This document shows positions 1 through 7,592 of a stretch of DNA of 9,550 bases, piece by piece. The DNA comes from Caryophanales bacterium UBA1427 (lineage in GTDB: Bacteria > Bacillota_I > Bacilli_A > ML615J-28 > CAG-313): positions 69,761-79,310 of the forward strand of contig DCTZ01000010.1 of NCBI GenBank assembly GCA_002329485.1. The letters run 5' to 3'. The notes under the pieces were generated by a model, which saw only the letters and a list, made by a program, of their open reading frames with translations, ran no database searches and had not been told where the DNA came from. The stretch's first letter is position 1. Every line of letters starts with the position of its first letter. A program made the translations under genes and the position numbers.

Positions 1-26
1 GTTCAATGGGTTTTAGGCCCATGTGT

Positions 27-58
27 GCTGAAAGCGTTGATATATAAGGGTTTTCAGC
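27..58. repeat. Small inverted repeat just past the rRNA methyltransferase stop
   Basis: The arms GCTGAAA (27-33) and TTTCAGC (52-58) are perfect 7-base complements around an AT-rich centre. On the plus strand a G-U pair and a C-G pair could lengthen the stem to 9. A second, weaker repeat, ATGGG/CCCAT, lies at 6-10 and 18-22. The repeat starts five bases after the minus-strand methyltransferase gene ends. It lacks a T-run after the stem on the minus strand, so it is a poor intrinsic terminator. It could be a weak RNA hairpin, the arms of a recombination site, or chance. Its role is not known. Confidence 0.3.
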
Positions 59-62
59 TCCC

Positions 63-1415
63 TCAATCTTTTACTCTTGACATCAATACCACGCACTCAA
101 CGTGGTTAGTTTGAGGAAACATATCGACCGGTTGAATGGAGCTGATTTCATATTCTTTGATTAGGGTTTGCAAATCTTCGACCAAGGTATAAGGATTGCA
201 GGAGATATAAACGATTTTTTTCGGTTTTATCATCAGGACGGCATTTAAAAATTGTAGGGTGCTTCCGCTGCGCGGCGGATCCATGATGATGACGTCAACC
301 TTTTCTTTGCGTTTCGCCATATTGACCAAAAATTTTGTCGCATCGTCATTAAAGAAATGGATGTTTTTGATTTTGTTCAGCTTGGCATTTTGTATCGCAT
401 CCAAATATGCGCTTTTTTCCAGTTCGACGCTGATGACTTTATCTACCAGAGAACTGGCAAAAATCCCGATAGTTCCGACACCGGAATAAGCATCAAGCAA
501 AACATCGGTTTTGCTTAGATTGGCAAGTTTTAAAGCGGTAGAATACAGCACCTCGGTCTGTTTGGGATTAATCTGATAAAAAGACTGGGAGGAAATTTTA
601 AATTGGTAACCTCCTAAAGTATCGGTAATATACCCTTTTCCGTGCAGAACGATTTCTTTGTTTCCCAAAACCGCACTGGTATCTTTGGAATTAATGTTTT
701 GAATAACTGTTGTGATTCCCGGATGTCTCGCCAACAACATTTTCATGAAATTGTTGCGTCCCGGGAATATTTCCGTTTTCGTCACCAAAACAACCATGGT
801 TTCGTTAAGGGTAAAGCTTCGTTTTACTAGGACATGTCTGATTAAACCCGTTTCTCGATCTTCGTTGTAAGCACTTAAACGCAATTTAATCATGATATCT
901 TTGATGGTGGCTACGATTTTGTTGGTCACATCGTCCTGAAGATAACAATTGTCGAAATTGATTACTTTATGGGTTCCTTCCTTGTAAAAACCGCTGATTA
1001 TCTTGAGTTTCGGGTCATTGGCAAAAACCATTTGGTTTTTGTTGCGATAAAAGAAAGGGTTGTCCATGCCCAGGCAGGGATTAAGGGGATAATTCTTTTT
1101 AAACGTTTTTTTGAACAATTCCTCCACCAGGCGTTTTTTGTATTCCAATTGATGGGCATAATTCATGTGTTGAATCTGACAACCCCCGCAAATATCAAAA
1201 ATCGGGCATTTTGGTTTTACCCGATAATTTGATTTTTCTTTGATTCGGATTAATTTGGCTTCCCGGTTTTTGGGGTTCAGTTCAACTTCCAAAACGTCTT
1301 TCTCGACAACCCCGCCAATTTCAAAAAGCGTTCCGTTATGAAGAAAAGTACCGTTTCCTTTTTCATTATAGCCGGTAATCGTTACGATTTCGGTTGTTTT
1401 GGTAATTTCTTTCAT
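63..1415 (-). CDS. rlmD: 23S rRNA (uracil-C5)-methyltransferase, RlmD/RlmCD (RumA) family
   Basis: This enzyme transfers a methyl group from S-adenosylmethionine to C5 of uracil in 23S rRNA. The family targets U1939 (RlmD), and many Gram-positive members also modify U747 (RlmCD); which applies here cannot be read from the sequence. The 450-residue protein has a TRAM-like RNA-binding domain (about 1-60). An iron-sulfur motif follows, C70-x5-C76-x2-C79 with C157 as the likely fourth ligand. The SAM-binding loop DAYSGVGT is at 308-315 and DPPRSG at 379-384. The catalytic nucleophile is C406 in SCNP, and the likely general base is E440 in NHVEC. All key residues are present and the length is normal for the family. 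The ATG at 1415 is preceded by GGAAGGG and lies 15 bases after the acyltransferase stop, so the two are probably cotranscribed. It ends in TGA. A second name, rlmCD, would be equally fair. Confidence 0.93.
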   Translation of the reverse strand: MKEITKTTEIVTITGYNEKGNGTFLHNGTLFEIGGVVEKDVLEVELNPKNREAKLIRIKEKSNYRVKPKCPIFDICGGCQIQHMNYAHQLEYKKRLVEELFKKTFKKNYPLNPCLGMDNPFFYRNKNQMVFANDPKLKIISGFYKEGTHKVINFDNCYLQDDVTNKIVATIKDIMIKLRLSAYNEDRETGLIRHVLVKRSFTLNETMVVLVTKTEIFPGRNNFMKMLLARHPGITTVIQNINSKDTSAVLGNKEIVLHGKGYITDTLGGYQFKISSQSFYQINPKQTEVLYSTALKLANLSKTDVLLDAYSGVGTIGIFASSLVDKVISVELEKSAYLDAIQNAKLNKIKNIHFFNDDATKFLVNMAKRKEKVDVIIMDPPRSGSTLQFLNAVLMIKPKKIVYISCNPYTLVEDLQTLIKEYEISSIQPVDMFPQTNHVECVVLMSRVKD

Positions 1416-1430
1416 GGCATCCCTTCCTTG

Positions 1431-2648
1431 TTATTTGTTTCCGTGACGCTCTTCGTGCATAATATCGATTGCAATAACCCATTCCATTACCCCTTTGATA
1501 TTGTCGGTCGGCACAAACTTGAAACTGGCATCATAATCGGGAACTTCAAAATGGGAAGCGGGGGCAAACGGAAGTTGCGTAAGCTGATCAAGTTTAAAGT
1601 ATTTGACCACTTTTTCTTCCGCAATCGTTCCTTCGTAAAACAATTCACTGTTGGTTAAAGTTATCACGCCGCTCCCCACATAGTCGAGCGTAGTTTGGGA
1701 TTTGATGTTGCTAAAGAGGTCGACCTGGTTTTGCAGCTTAAAGTCGGGTTCATGAAGGGCTTTCCGGAAAAATTCTTTTTGATATTCATACCATTCGACT
1801 TCGCTGAAGAAACACTTGTCTTCGGGGGTTACCCCGTGCAAAAAGCCGTATTGATCCATTCGCACATGATTGCCGCAGTTCGTACACTTCATTTCGTTTT
1901 TATTGACCACGTTGGTGTACTTTTGATGGCATTTCGGACATACAACCAAGACATTTTCCAAGCCTTCCATCAAGCCTTCGCCTTTGATAACGCGCTTCAT
2001 GACTTTTTGGTCTTCGTATTCGCGGATGTCAATCGATTGGGCTACTCGTTCGTAGATTTCTTCGTCGGTCAAAGTAGGTATTTCTTCTTTGGTTAAGACT
2101 ACCACGAATTTGGTATCGATGCGGCACCGACGTTCGCTGGTCCGCCATTTCGGATAGCACAAATGAGAACCCCGAATTTGAAGTCCGATTACGTCGCAAT
2201 TGCAAAAACGGATTAGTTTGATGATAGCGGGAGAAATATAGGTCGAATTGCCGTGAATCGAGACTTGTCCTGTCGGCGAAATTGCCACAAGCCCTTTTTG
2301 GTCGATTACTTTTTTGATTTTACGAATGGCCAACAAATCCGGTTTGAATTGTTCCTTTTTGATAGCTCTAACGAAGTTTAAGAATTTAACCAACTTGGGA
2401 TTGTAGTAAAAATAACCGGACAAAACATAGTTGATGCGACGGTAACCGATTGCGGAAGTGATTAAAAAATGATCCTTGTTGGAATAATGGTTGTAAATCA
2501 AAATACTGCCGCGTTTCGGTCTGTTTCTTAAGGCCTTTCGGTCATAAGTTACCCTCATGGAAAAAAAAACATAAATTTTGATTAATGTTATAAATACTAT
2601 CACGCTGAAGAGTGACGGTTTGACTTTCTCAGGACTTTTTTTCTTCAT
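1431..2648 (-). CDS. PlsC-like acyltransferase with zinc ribbon and GRAM/PH-like C-terminal domain
   Basis: This is probably a membrane-associated lipid acyltransferase; its substrate is unknown. In the 405-residue protein, residues 12-30 form a hydrophobic N-terminal membrane segment. N53-H54-x4-D59 (NHYSNKD) matches the HX4D catalytic motif of the glycerophosphate/lysophosphatidate acyltransferase superfamily. The usual FPEGT block III is replaced by SPTGQ (124-128), losing the Glu that normally helps bind the phosphate. A zinc ribbon, C237-x2-C240-x14-C255-x2-C258, follows. Residues about 315-400 (GSGVITLTNSELFYEG and beyond) read like a GRAM/PH-type beta domain, often a lipid-binding or membrane-binding fold; this is pattern-based inference. 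The ATG at 2648 has AGAGG eight bases upstream and a good promoter further up. The gene comes first in a probable two-gene operon with the rRNA methyltransferase; no functional link between them is evident. The superfamily call is fairly secure, but the reaction is not. Confidence 0.75.
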   Translation of the reverse strand: MKKKSPEKVKPSLFSVIVFITLIKIYVFFSMRVTYDRKALRNRPKRGSILIYNHYSNKDHFLITSAIGYRRINYVLSGYFYYNPKLVKFLNFVRAIKKEQFKPDLLAIRKIKKVIDQKGLVAISPTGQVSIHGNSTYISPAIIKLIRFCNCDVIGLQIRGSHLCYPKWRTSERRCRIDTKFVVVLTKEEIPTLTDEEIYERVAQSIDIREYEDQKVMKRVIKGEGLMEGLENVLVVCPKCHQKYTNVVNKNEMKCTNCGNHVRMDQYGFLHGVTPEDKCFFSEVEWYEYQKEFFRKALHEPDFKLQNQVDLFSNIKSQTTLDYVGSGVITLTNSELFYEGTIAEEKVVKYFKLDQLTQLPFAPASHFEVPDYDASFKFVPTDNIKGVMEWVIAIDIMHEERHGNK

Positions 2649-2679
2649 GTGTTAAACCTCTTTTTAATTTCTTTATTTT

Positions 2680-2708
2680 ATTATACCAAAAAGCACCCGA
2701 AATGTAAA
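2680..2708 (-). promoter_or_regulatory. Promoter for the acyltransferase-rlmD operon
   Basis: Read on the minus strand, the -35 is TTTACA (2708-2703). A 17-base spacer separates it from a perfect TATAAT (2685-2680), preceded by TG plus one base (extended -10). The -10 lies about 30 bases before the start codon at 2648, leaving room for the ribosome site AGAGG. It is a strong sigma-A-type match. Confidence 0.75.
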
Positions 2709-2729
2709 ACGAAAACGAAAAGGTTTAAT

Positions 2730-2744
2730 AATTCGTTGTGAATT
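2730..2744. promoter_or_regulatory. Palindrome AATTC-N5-GAATT between divergent promoters
   Basis: A perfect 5-base inverted repeat with a 5-base centre sits between the two divergent promoters, upstream of both -35 regions. Its size and position would suit a small dimeric regulator acting on either gene. The arms are short and AT-rich, so chance is a real possibility in this composition. No regulator gene is seen nearby. Confidence 0.25.
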
Positions 2745-2753
2745 GCAATATAT

Positions 2754-2782
2754 TTCGAAAAAGAAACCAAAAATGGTATAAT
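2754..2782 (+). promoter_or_regulatory. Extended -10 promoter for the aldehyde dehydrogenase gene
   Basis: TATAAT at 2777-2782 is preceded by TGG (2774-2776), giving an extended -10. The -35 position (2754-2759, TTCGAA) matches the consensus poorly, so recognition probably depends on the TG extension. The -10 is 16 bases from the start codon at 2799, so the 5' leader would be very short, holding just the AGGTGA ribosome site. Confidence 0.6.
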
Positions 2783-2798
2783 AACTTCAGGTGATAAA

Positions 2799-4172
2799 AT
2801 GAATATCGAATCGATTTACCAGGCCCAAAAAACCTTTTTTGAAACAAACACCACTTTGGATTATCATTTCCGAAAAGCGATGTTAAAACGCCTTTATCAG
2901 GGCATCATCCGTTACCGGGAAAAATTGGTTTCTGCCCTTCGAAACGACTTAAGCAAAGGTGAAACAGAAGCTATTTTAACGGAAATTTGGATTGTTTTGT
3001 CGGAAATCAAATTCCACCAAAAACATTTGCAAAAATGGATGAAACCAAAACGGGTTAAAACGCCACTCGTTTTAAAACCCGGAAAAAGCTATCAGATTGC
3101 CCAACCGCTCGGAGTCAATTTAATTCTTTCCCCATGGAATTATCCGCTCCATTTGGCGTTAATGCCGCTCGTGGGAGCGATTTCCTCCGGGGGAACGGCC
3201 GTAATCAAACCGTCCAGCCAAACGGCGGAATCCGCTAAAGTTCTGCAGGAAATGATTCGAGAATTATTCGAACCTCAATATGTTACGGTCGTAATCGGGA
3301 ATCATGACGTGGCCGATGAATTGTTAAATCAACCGTTTGATCATATCTTTTTTACCGGTTCGACGGCTCTTGGTAAAAAAATAGCGGCGATTGGTGCCAA
3401 AAATTTAACCAAAGTAACCCTCGAACTCGGGGGAAAATCCCCCGCCATTATCCACAACGTTACTCGCATCGATAAAATCGCCCAGAGATTACTTTTCGGC
3501 AAAATCATCAATGCCGGACAAACCTGCGTGGCGCCGGATTATGTTATCTGCCATAAAAGCATGTTAAAATCGACCGTCAATGCTTTGAATTATTATCTCA
3601 AAGAAATGTTGGGCGAAAATCCTTGCGACAACGAAGACTACCCGCGCATCATTTCGAAAAAACATTTTGACCGGTTGACCCGTTATTTGGAAAACGCCAA
3701 TATTTTAGGCGGCGGAACTTACAATCGGAAAACCTTAAAAATCAGCCCTACCTTTATACTTCTTGAAGACATCAACGCCCCGATTATGCAGGAAGAAATC
3801 TTTGGACCGATTCTTCCGATTATAACTTATCAGGATGAAGAAGAAATTTTCGAAATAATCAAGCGCCATCCGAATCCGCTAGCCCTTTATGTCTTCAGCG
3901 AAAACAAGTTTTTCAACAATCGCATCATTTCCGGCATCAAAAGCGGGGGTGTTTCTGTCAATGACACAATTTCCCATTTGGTTAATCATCATCTTCCGTT
4001 CGGGGGAATTTTCTCAAGCGGCATGGGCAGTTACCACGGCTATCAATCGTTTCTGACCTTCTCGCATTTTAAAAGCGTCTATGAAAAGCATCCGCGGATG
4101 GAACTGAAAATCAAATATCCGCCTTATTCCGAACGGACCAAAAAAATTATAAAACGATTCTTTCTGAAATAA
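2799..4172 (+). CDS. NAD(P)-dependent aldehyde dehydrogenase, class 3 (ALDH3)-type
   Basis: The enzyme oxidises an aldehyde to a carboxylic acid with NAD(P)+. ALDH3-type enzymes act on medium/long-chain or aromatic aldehydes, but the substrate here is unknown. The 457-residue length is typical of the compact ALDH3 group. Visible motifs are SPWNYP (111-116, oxyanion Asn114), IKPS with cofactor-binding Lys137, FTGST (185-189), general base Glu209 in LELGGKSP, nucleophile Cys243 in NAGQTC, and Glu333 in EEIFGP. The C-terminal block is LPFGGIFSSGMGSYHG (399-414), then FSHFKSV, a pattern characteristic of ALDH3. The basic, partly hydrophobic tail (about 440-457) could favour membrane contact. The ATG at 2799 follows AGGTGA at the right distance. 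The gene is monocistronic, with its own promoter and a terminator at 4236-4278. All catalytic residues are intact. Detoxification of lipid-derived aldehydes is a reasonable inference, not shown. Confidence 0.92.
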   Translation: MNIESIYQAQKTFFETNTTLDYHFRKAMLKRLYQGIIRYREKLVSALRNDLSKGETEAILTEIWIVLSEIKFHQKHLQKWMKPKRVKTPLVLKPGKSYQIAQPLGVNLILSPWNYPLHLALMPLVGAISSGGTAVIKPSSQTAESAKVLQEMIRELFEPQYVTVVIGNHDVADELLNQPFDHIFFTGSTALGKKIAAIGAKNLTKVTLELGGKSPAIIHNVTRIDKIAQRLLFGKIINAGQTCVAPDYVICHKSMLKSTVNALNYYLKEMLGENPCDNEDYPRIISKKHFDRLTRYLENANILGGGTYNRKTLKISPTFILLEDINAPIMQEEIFGPILPIITYQDEEEIFEIIKRHPNPLALYVFSENKFFNNRIISGIKSGGVSVNDTISHLVNHHLPFGGIFSSGMGSYHGYQSFLTFSHFKSVYEKHPRMELKIKYPPYSERTKKIIKRFFLK

Positions 4173-4181
4173 TCCGAAAAG

Positions 4182-4230
4182 AAAAAATTTAACCCATTTT
4201 TCTTTCAAACGCTGTAAAAAGGGTTTAAAA
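4182..4230 (-). terminator. Possible second hairpin terminator for the minus strand
   Basis: TTTAACCC (4188-4195) pairs with GGGTTTAAA (4221-4229) with a one-base bulge, and TTTTT (4197-4201) pairs with AAAAA (4216-4220). Read on the minus strand, the structure is followed by AAA and then six T. It would serve as a backup for readthrough from the aminopeptidase operon. The stem is AT-rich and bulged, so it is weak. Confidence 0.3.
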
Positions 4231-4235
4231 GCCAA

Positions 4236-4278
4236 AAAAACCAAGAATTTTGCCGTTTTTGCTTAATTCTTGGTTTTT
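4236..4278. terminator. Bidirectional intrinsic terminator between convergent genes
   Basis: AAAAACCAAGAATT (4236-4249) and AATTCTTGGTTTTT (4265-4278) are perfect 14-base complements around a 15-base loop. The plus strand ends in TTTTT followed by ATTT, and the minus strand ends in seven T (4240-4234). It lies between the stop of the aldehyde dehydrogenase and the stop of the convergent aminopeptidase, so it can end both transcripts. The stem is AT-rich but long. Confidence 0.8.
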
Positions 4279-4300
4279 ATTTACAAAATTTAAAAATGGC

Positions 4301-5719
4301 TTATTTTTCAAACAAGCGGGCCATCGAAGCGACCATTACGCCGGTTGCACCGTCATCGTTGGTCGATGTGGCCGCAATATCCAAATGAATCCATTCCACA
4401 TCCGGTTCGATGAACTCTTTGAGGAAACTGGCCGCAAGCGAGGCGCCCCCGCCTGCACCCACAACCGCATTCACCAAATCGGCAACTTTGGATTTTTGAA
4501 GCTGTTTGGTAAAACCTTCCGAAAGCGGCAATTGCCAAATCGGTTCGGCTTCTCCTTCCGCAACCGCTTTGAATTCATTGAGGAAGGCTTCGCTGTTGGC
4601 AAAGACACCGGTAAACTCTTTGCCCAAGGCCACGCTGCAGGCTCCTGTTAATGTGGCTATATCGATGATGCGTTTGGCGCCGAGCTGTTGGGCATAGGTG
4701 AGCGCATCACAGAGAATCAATCTTCCTTCCGCATCCGTATTGGTAATTTCAATCGTTTTTCCGGATAGCGAGGTAAGTACATCGCCCGCTTTGTAAGCGG
4801 AACCGCTGATTAAGTTTTCGGTAGCCGGAACAACGGCCATCACATTGGCTTTTAATTTCAGCGATGCGATGATTTCGATAGCGGCTAAGACATTGGCCCC
4901 CCCGCACATATCGTATTTCATGCCGGCCATGCTTTGGGACGGTTTTAAATTGTAACCGCCGCTGTCAAAGGTCAAACCTTTTCCGACCAAAGCGGTCCAA
5001 GGGGCGTCACCTGCCGCTTGGTATTTGATTATAATCAATTTGGCTTCGTTGGCGCTACCCGCATTCACTCCCAAAAGAGCCCCCATCTTTTTAACCCGCA
5101 GCGCTTCTTTGTCAAGCACGGTGATTTCCAGACCTAGGCGGCTGGCCAAATTCATGGCATAACAGGCCAAATCGCTTGGGGTAAGAAGATTGCTGGGAAT
5201 ATCGCCGAGTCGGCGGGCGTTATTGATGGCATTGCCGTAAATAACGGCCTTATCGATTACTTTGGTAATATCGTCTTTTGCTTTTAAGAAGACCTGCAAG
5301 TCTTTCGGTTGCTGATAGGCTTTCTTTGGATAAGCATATTCGGCATAAAGCAAACTTTCGGTGACAAGACGAACAGCTTTTTCCGCATCGATATTATCGG
5401 CGACCATTCTTTCCACAAGAATAATTACGTCTTTTTCCAGAGCGGCATAAAGCGAACCGAAATGTTTTTTGATGTTTTCCGGTTTCGTTTTGTTTCTTTC
5501 GCCCAAGCAAAGAAAGATTAATTCTTCCGCCTGGATATGATCTTCCGAATTGAGTCTGCCCAAGGTATAAACCCTGGTCACATCACCGCTTTTCCGTTTA
5601 ACAATTTCATCAAGAGGATAACTAAGCAATTTGGATAAATTCGGACAAATTTTATCTTCCGAATAAAAAGGAAAAACACACTGATAAGCTTTATTGGTTT
5701 GAGCTTGTTGGATTTTCAT
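4301..5719 (-). CDS. pepA: Leucyl aminopeptidase, M17 family (PepA)
   Basis: This is a cytosolic two-metal aminopeptidase that removes N-terminal residues, with a preference for Leu, from peptides; the family forms hexamers. The 472-residue protein has a divergent, short N-terminal domain (about 1-150) and a complete catalytic domain. Metal ligands are K247, D252 (GKGLTFDSGG), D270 (MKYDMCGG), D329 and E331 (NTDAEGRL). Catalytic residues are K259 and R333. All sit at a constant offset of 23 from the E. coli PepA positions as I recall them, supporting an intact active site. I chose the ATG at 5719 because AGAAAGG lies just upstream; the reading frame stays open further upstream, but that part overlaps the ABC gene and does not look like family sequence. 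The gene begins 22 bases after the ABC transporter stop and is probably its operon partner. A TATAAT at 5746-5741 could be a weak internal promoter, but no good -35 accompanies it. Confidence 0.92.
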   Translation of the reverse strand: MKIQQAQTNKAYQCVFPFYSEDKICPNLSKLLSYPLDEIVKRKSGDVTRVYTLGRLNSEDHIQAEELIFLCLGERNKTKPENIKKHFGSLYAALEKDVIILVERMVADNIDAEKAVRLVTESLLYAEYAYPKKAYQQPKDLQVFLKAKDDITKVIDKAVIYGNAINNARRLGDIPSNLLTPSDLACYAMNLASRLGLEITVLDKEALRVKKMGALLGVNAGSANEAKLIIIKYQAAGDAPWTALVGKGLTFDSGGYNLKPSQSMAGMKYDMCGGANVLAAIEIIASLKLKANVMAVVPATENLISGSAYKAGDVLTSLSGKTIEITNTDAEGRLILCDALTYAQQLGAKRIIDIATLTGACSVALGKEFTGVFANSEAFLNEFKAVAEGEAEPIWQLPLSEGFTKQLQKSKVADLVNAVVGAGGGASLAASFLKEFIEPDVEWIHLDIAATSTNDDGATGVMVASMARLFEK

Positions 5720-5741
5720 TTTAAATTCCTTTCTAAAAAAA

Positions 5742-7592
5742 TTATATAACGTTACCCGCAAACTGTTGTTGATAAAGGCGGTAATAAATGCCTTGTTTGG
5801 CCAACAGTTCGTCGTGACGGCCGATTTCGACAACGTGTCCTTTATCCATAACCACAATCTTATCCGCATCTCTAATCGTCGACAGACGGTGCGCAATTAT
5901 TAAGCTGGTGCGGTCTTTCATTAAAGCTACCATGGCGTCCTGGATGTTCTTTTCGGTTCTGGTATCGACGCTGGAAGTAGCTTCATCCAAAATCAAGATT
6001 TTCGGCTGAGCCAATACAGCCCGAGCAATGGACAATAATTGTCTTTCGCCTTCGCTGAAGTTGGAACCGGATTCAATCAATTTGGTTTGATAACCTTCCT
6101 GCATCCGTTCGATGAAATTGTGAGCATTGCTGATTTTGGCAGCTTCGATTACTTCATCAAGGGTTGCATCCAATTTACCGTAACGGATATTGTTTTCTAT
6201 CGTATCGGTAAACAGCACGGTATCTTGCAAAACAATGGCAATCGACTGGCGAAGCGAATTTTTGTCGATTTCGCGAATATCGACACCGTCAATCATGATC
6301 GACCCTTGATCGATATCATAGAAACGCATCAAAAGATTAACCATGGTGGTCTTACCACTTCCGGTAGCACCGACCAAGGCAATCTTTTCGCCCGATTCAA
6401 CCGTTAAATTAAAATCCTGGATGACCGGTTCGCCTTCCACATAGGAAAAATAGACATTTTTAAATTCAATCGTTCCGACTTTGGCTTTTTCGCTTAACAA
6501 CTCTTTGCCCAAATTGACTTCCGGTTTTTCGTCGATTACTTCGAAAACCCGTTCCGAAGCGGCGATAGCGGTTTGGATTTGGACAAATAAGGTTGCGATT
6601 TCGTTAATCGGACGGGAGAATTGCTTAGATAGCGAAGTAAAAGTGATAATGGTTCCGACCGTCATCGCGTCGGTGCCGCGGTAGACAAAGTATGCCCCCA
6701 CCGCAACAATCACCAAGAACGAGAAGTTATTGATGAAGGTCATAATCGGGTTGATGGCGAAAGAATAAACCTGCGCCTTGATATAGGTTTTTCTCAATTG
6801 ATTGCTTGTTTCGTTAAATTGTTGTTGCAAATCTTCTTCTTTTCCGAATGCGGCAACGGTCTTATGTCCGTACACGGCTTCTTCCACTTGGGCATTGATC
6901 ATACCGAGCAACTGTTGATTGCGCCGGAAGTATTTTTTGATGTACTTGGACAAAAAGACGGTGACAAAAACACTTAAGAAAATCGAAACGGAACTGATTA
7001 AGGTCAGTTTCGCGCTGAAAAAGAGCATGATAGCTAGGACACCGATAATCGTCATGATACCGGATATAATCGAAGCAACCGCTTGCGAAATGGTTTGGGC
7101 AATCGTATCGACGTCGTTGGTCATCCGGCTCATGATATCCCCATGCATATGGTTATCGAAATAACGGATCGGCAAATGAACCAACTTACCGAATAAGTCC
7201 TTGCGCATTTTCCGAACCGTTTTTTGAGTCAAATAAGCGGAAATCAAACCGCTGGAAAGGGAAACAACAATTCCGATTCCGTAAACAATTCCAAGCAAGA
7301 GAATATTACGGAACAGTTTGGTTTTTTCAAAAGCGTCAATCGCATCGATTGCACGGCCTTGGATAACCGGTCCCAAGAGGTTGATGACGGTGGATATCAT
7401 CATTACCAAGATCAGGATTAACATCAGGTAAACATTGGAACCCAAATATTTGACTAACCGTTTGAGAGCACCCTTGACATCCTTCGGTTTTTCGAAATTG
7501 CCGTAAATGCTGCTCATGCGTCCGCCTCCACCCGGACGCAAACGGACCACAGGGCGGGATTGCTGATTAGATTGTCGATTCATCCGGTTCAC
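5742..7592 (-). CDS. ABC exporter half-transporter, consensus-site subunit of a heterodimer (BmrD/LmrD-like)
   Basis: This is one half of a membrane exporter that uses ATP to expel a substrate, probably a drug, lipid or peptide. The 616-residue protein opens with a polar, Gly-rich cytosolic tail (PGGGGRM at 20-26), common in this subunit type. Six membrane segments follow (about 52-76, 95-121, 172-191, 194-214, 280-302, 312-336), then an ATPase domain. Walker A is GATGSGKTT (408-416), the Q-loop Gln is 456, Walker B is ILILDE with catalytic Glu537, and the switch His is 568. The signature is FSEGE (512-516) instead of LSGGQ, as expected in the partner that completes a degenerate site. The start is uncertain: GTG at 7592 overlaps the upstream stop as GTGA and has AAAGG seven bases upstream. 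An ATG at 7583, with GAGGGG eight bases upstream, would give 613 residues. Translational coupling with the upstream subunit is likely. The substrate cannot be predicted. Confidence 0.92.
   Translation of the reverse strand: MNRMNRQSNQQSRPVVRLRPGGGGRMSSIYGNFEKPKDVKGALKRLVKYLGSNVYLMLILILVMMISTVINLLGPVIQGRAIDAIDAFEKTKLFRNILLLGIVYGIGIVVSLSSGLISAYLTQKTVRKMRKDLFGKLVHLPIRYFDNHMHGDIMSRMTNDVDTIAQTISQAVASIISGIMTIIGVLAIMLFFSAKLTLISSVSIFLSVFVTVFLSKYIKKYFRRNQQLLGMINAQVEEAVYGHKTVAAFGKEEDLQQQFNETSNQLRKTYIKAQVYSFAINPIMTFINNFSFLVIVAVGAYFVYRGTDAMTVGTIITFTSLSKQFSRPINEIATLFVQIQTAIAASERVFEVIDEKPEVNLGKELLSEKAKVGTIEFKNVYFSYVEGEPVIQDFNLTVESGEKIALVGATGSGKTTMVNLLMRFYDIDQGSIMIDGVDIREIDKNSLRQSIAIVLQDTVLFTDTIENNIRYGKLDATLDEVIEAAKISNAHNFIERMQEGYQTKLIESGSNFSEGERQLLSIARAVLAQPKILILDEATSSVDTRTEKNIQDAMVALMKDRTSLIIAHRLSTIRDADKIVVMDKGHVVEIGRHDELLAKQGIYYRLYQQQFAGNVI

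Noticed and set aside
1..62. Partial minus-strand coding frame reading into the window edge (ending ...HMGLKPIE)
   Set aside because: Only about 20 codons, no start codon with a ribosome site (an ATG at 22 has none), and more than one frame is open over so short a stretch. Not enough to call a gene.
1431..2648. Zinc ribbon as a separate DNA-binding regulator gene
   Set aside because: The four-Cys segment is inside one uninterrupted frame with the acyltransferase motif, with no internal start and ribosome site that would separate it.
5720..5896. N-terminal extension of the aminopeptidase by 59 residues
   Set aside because: The frame is open, but it overlaps the end of the ABC gene, reads like out-of-frame sequence, and the ATG at 5719 has a good AGAAAGG site.
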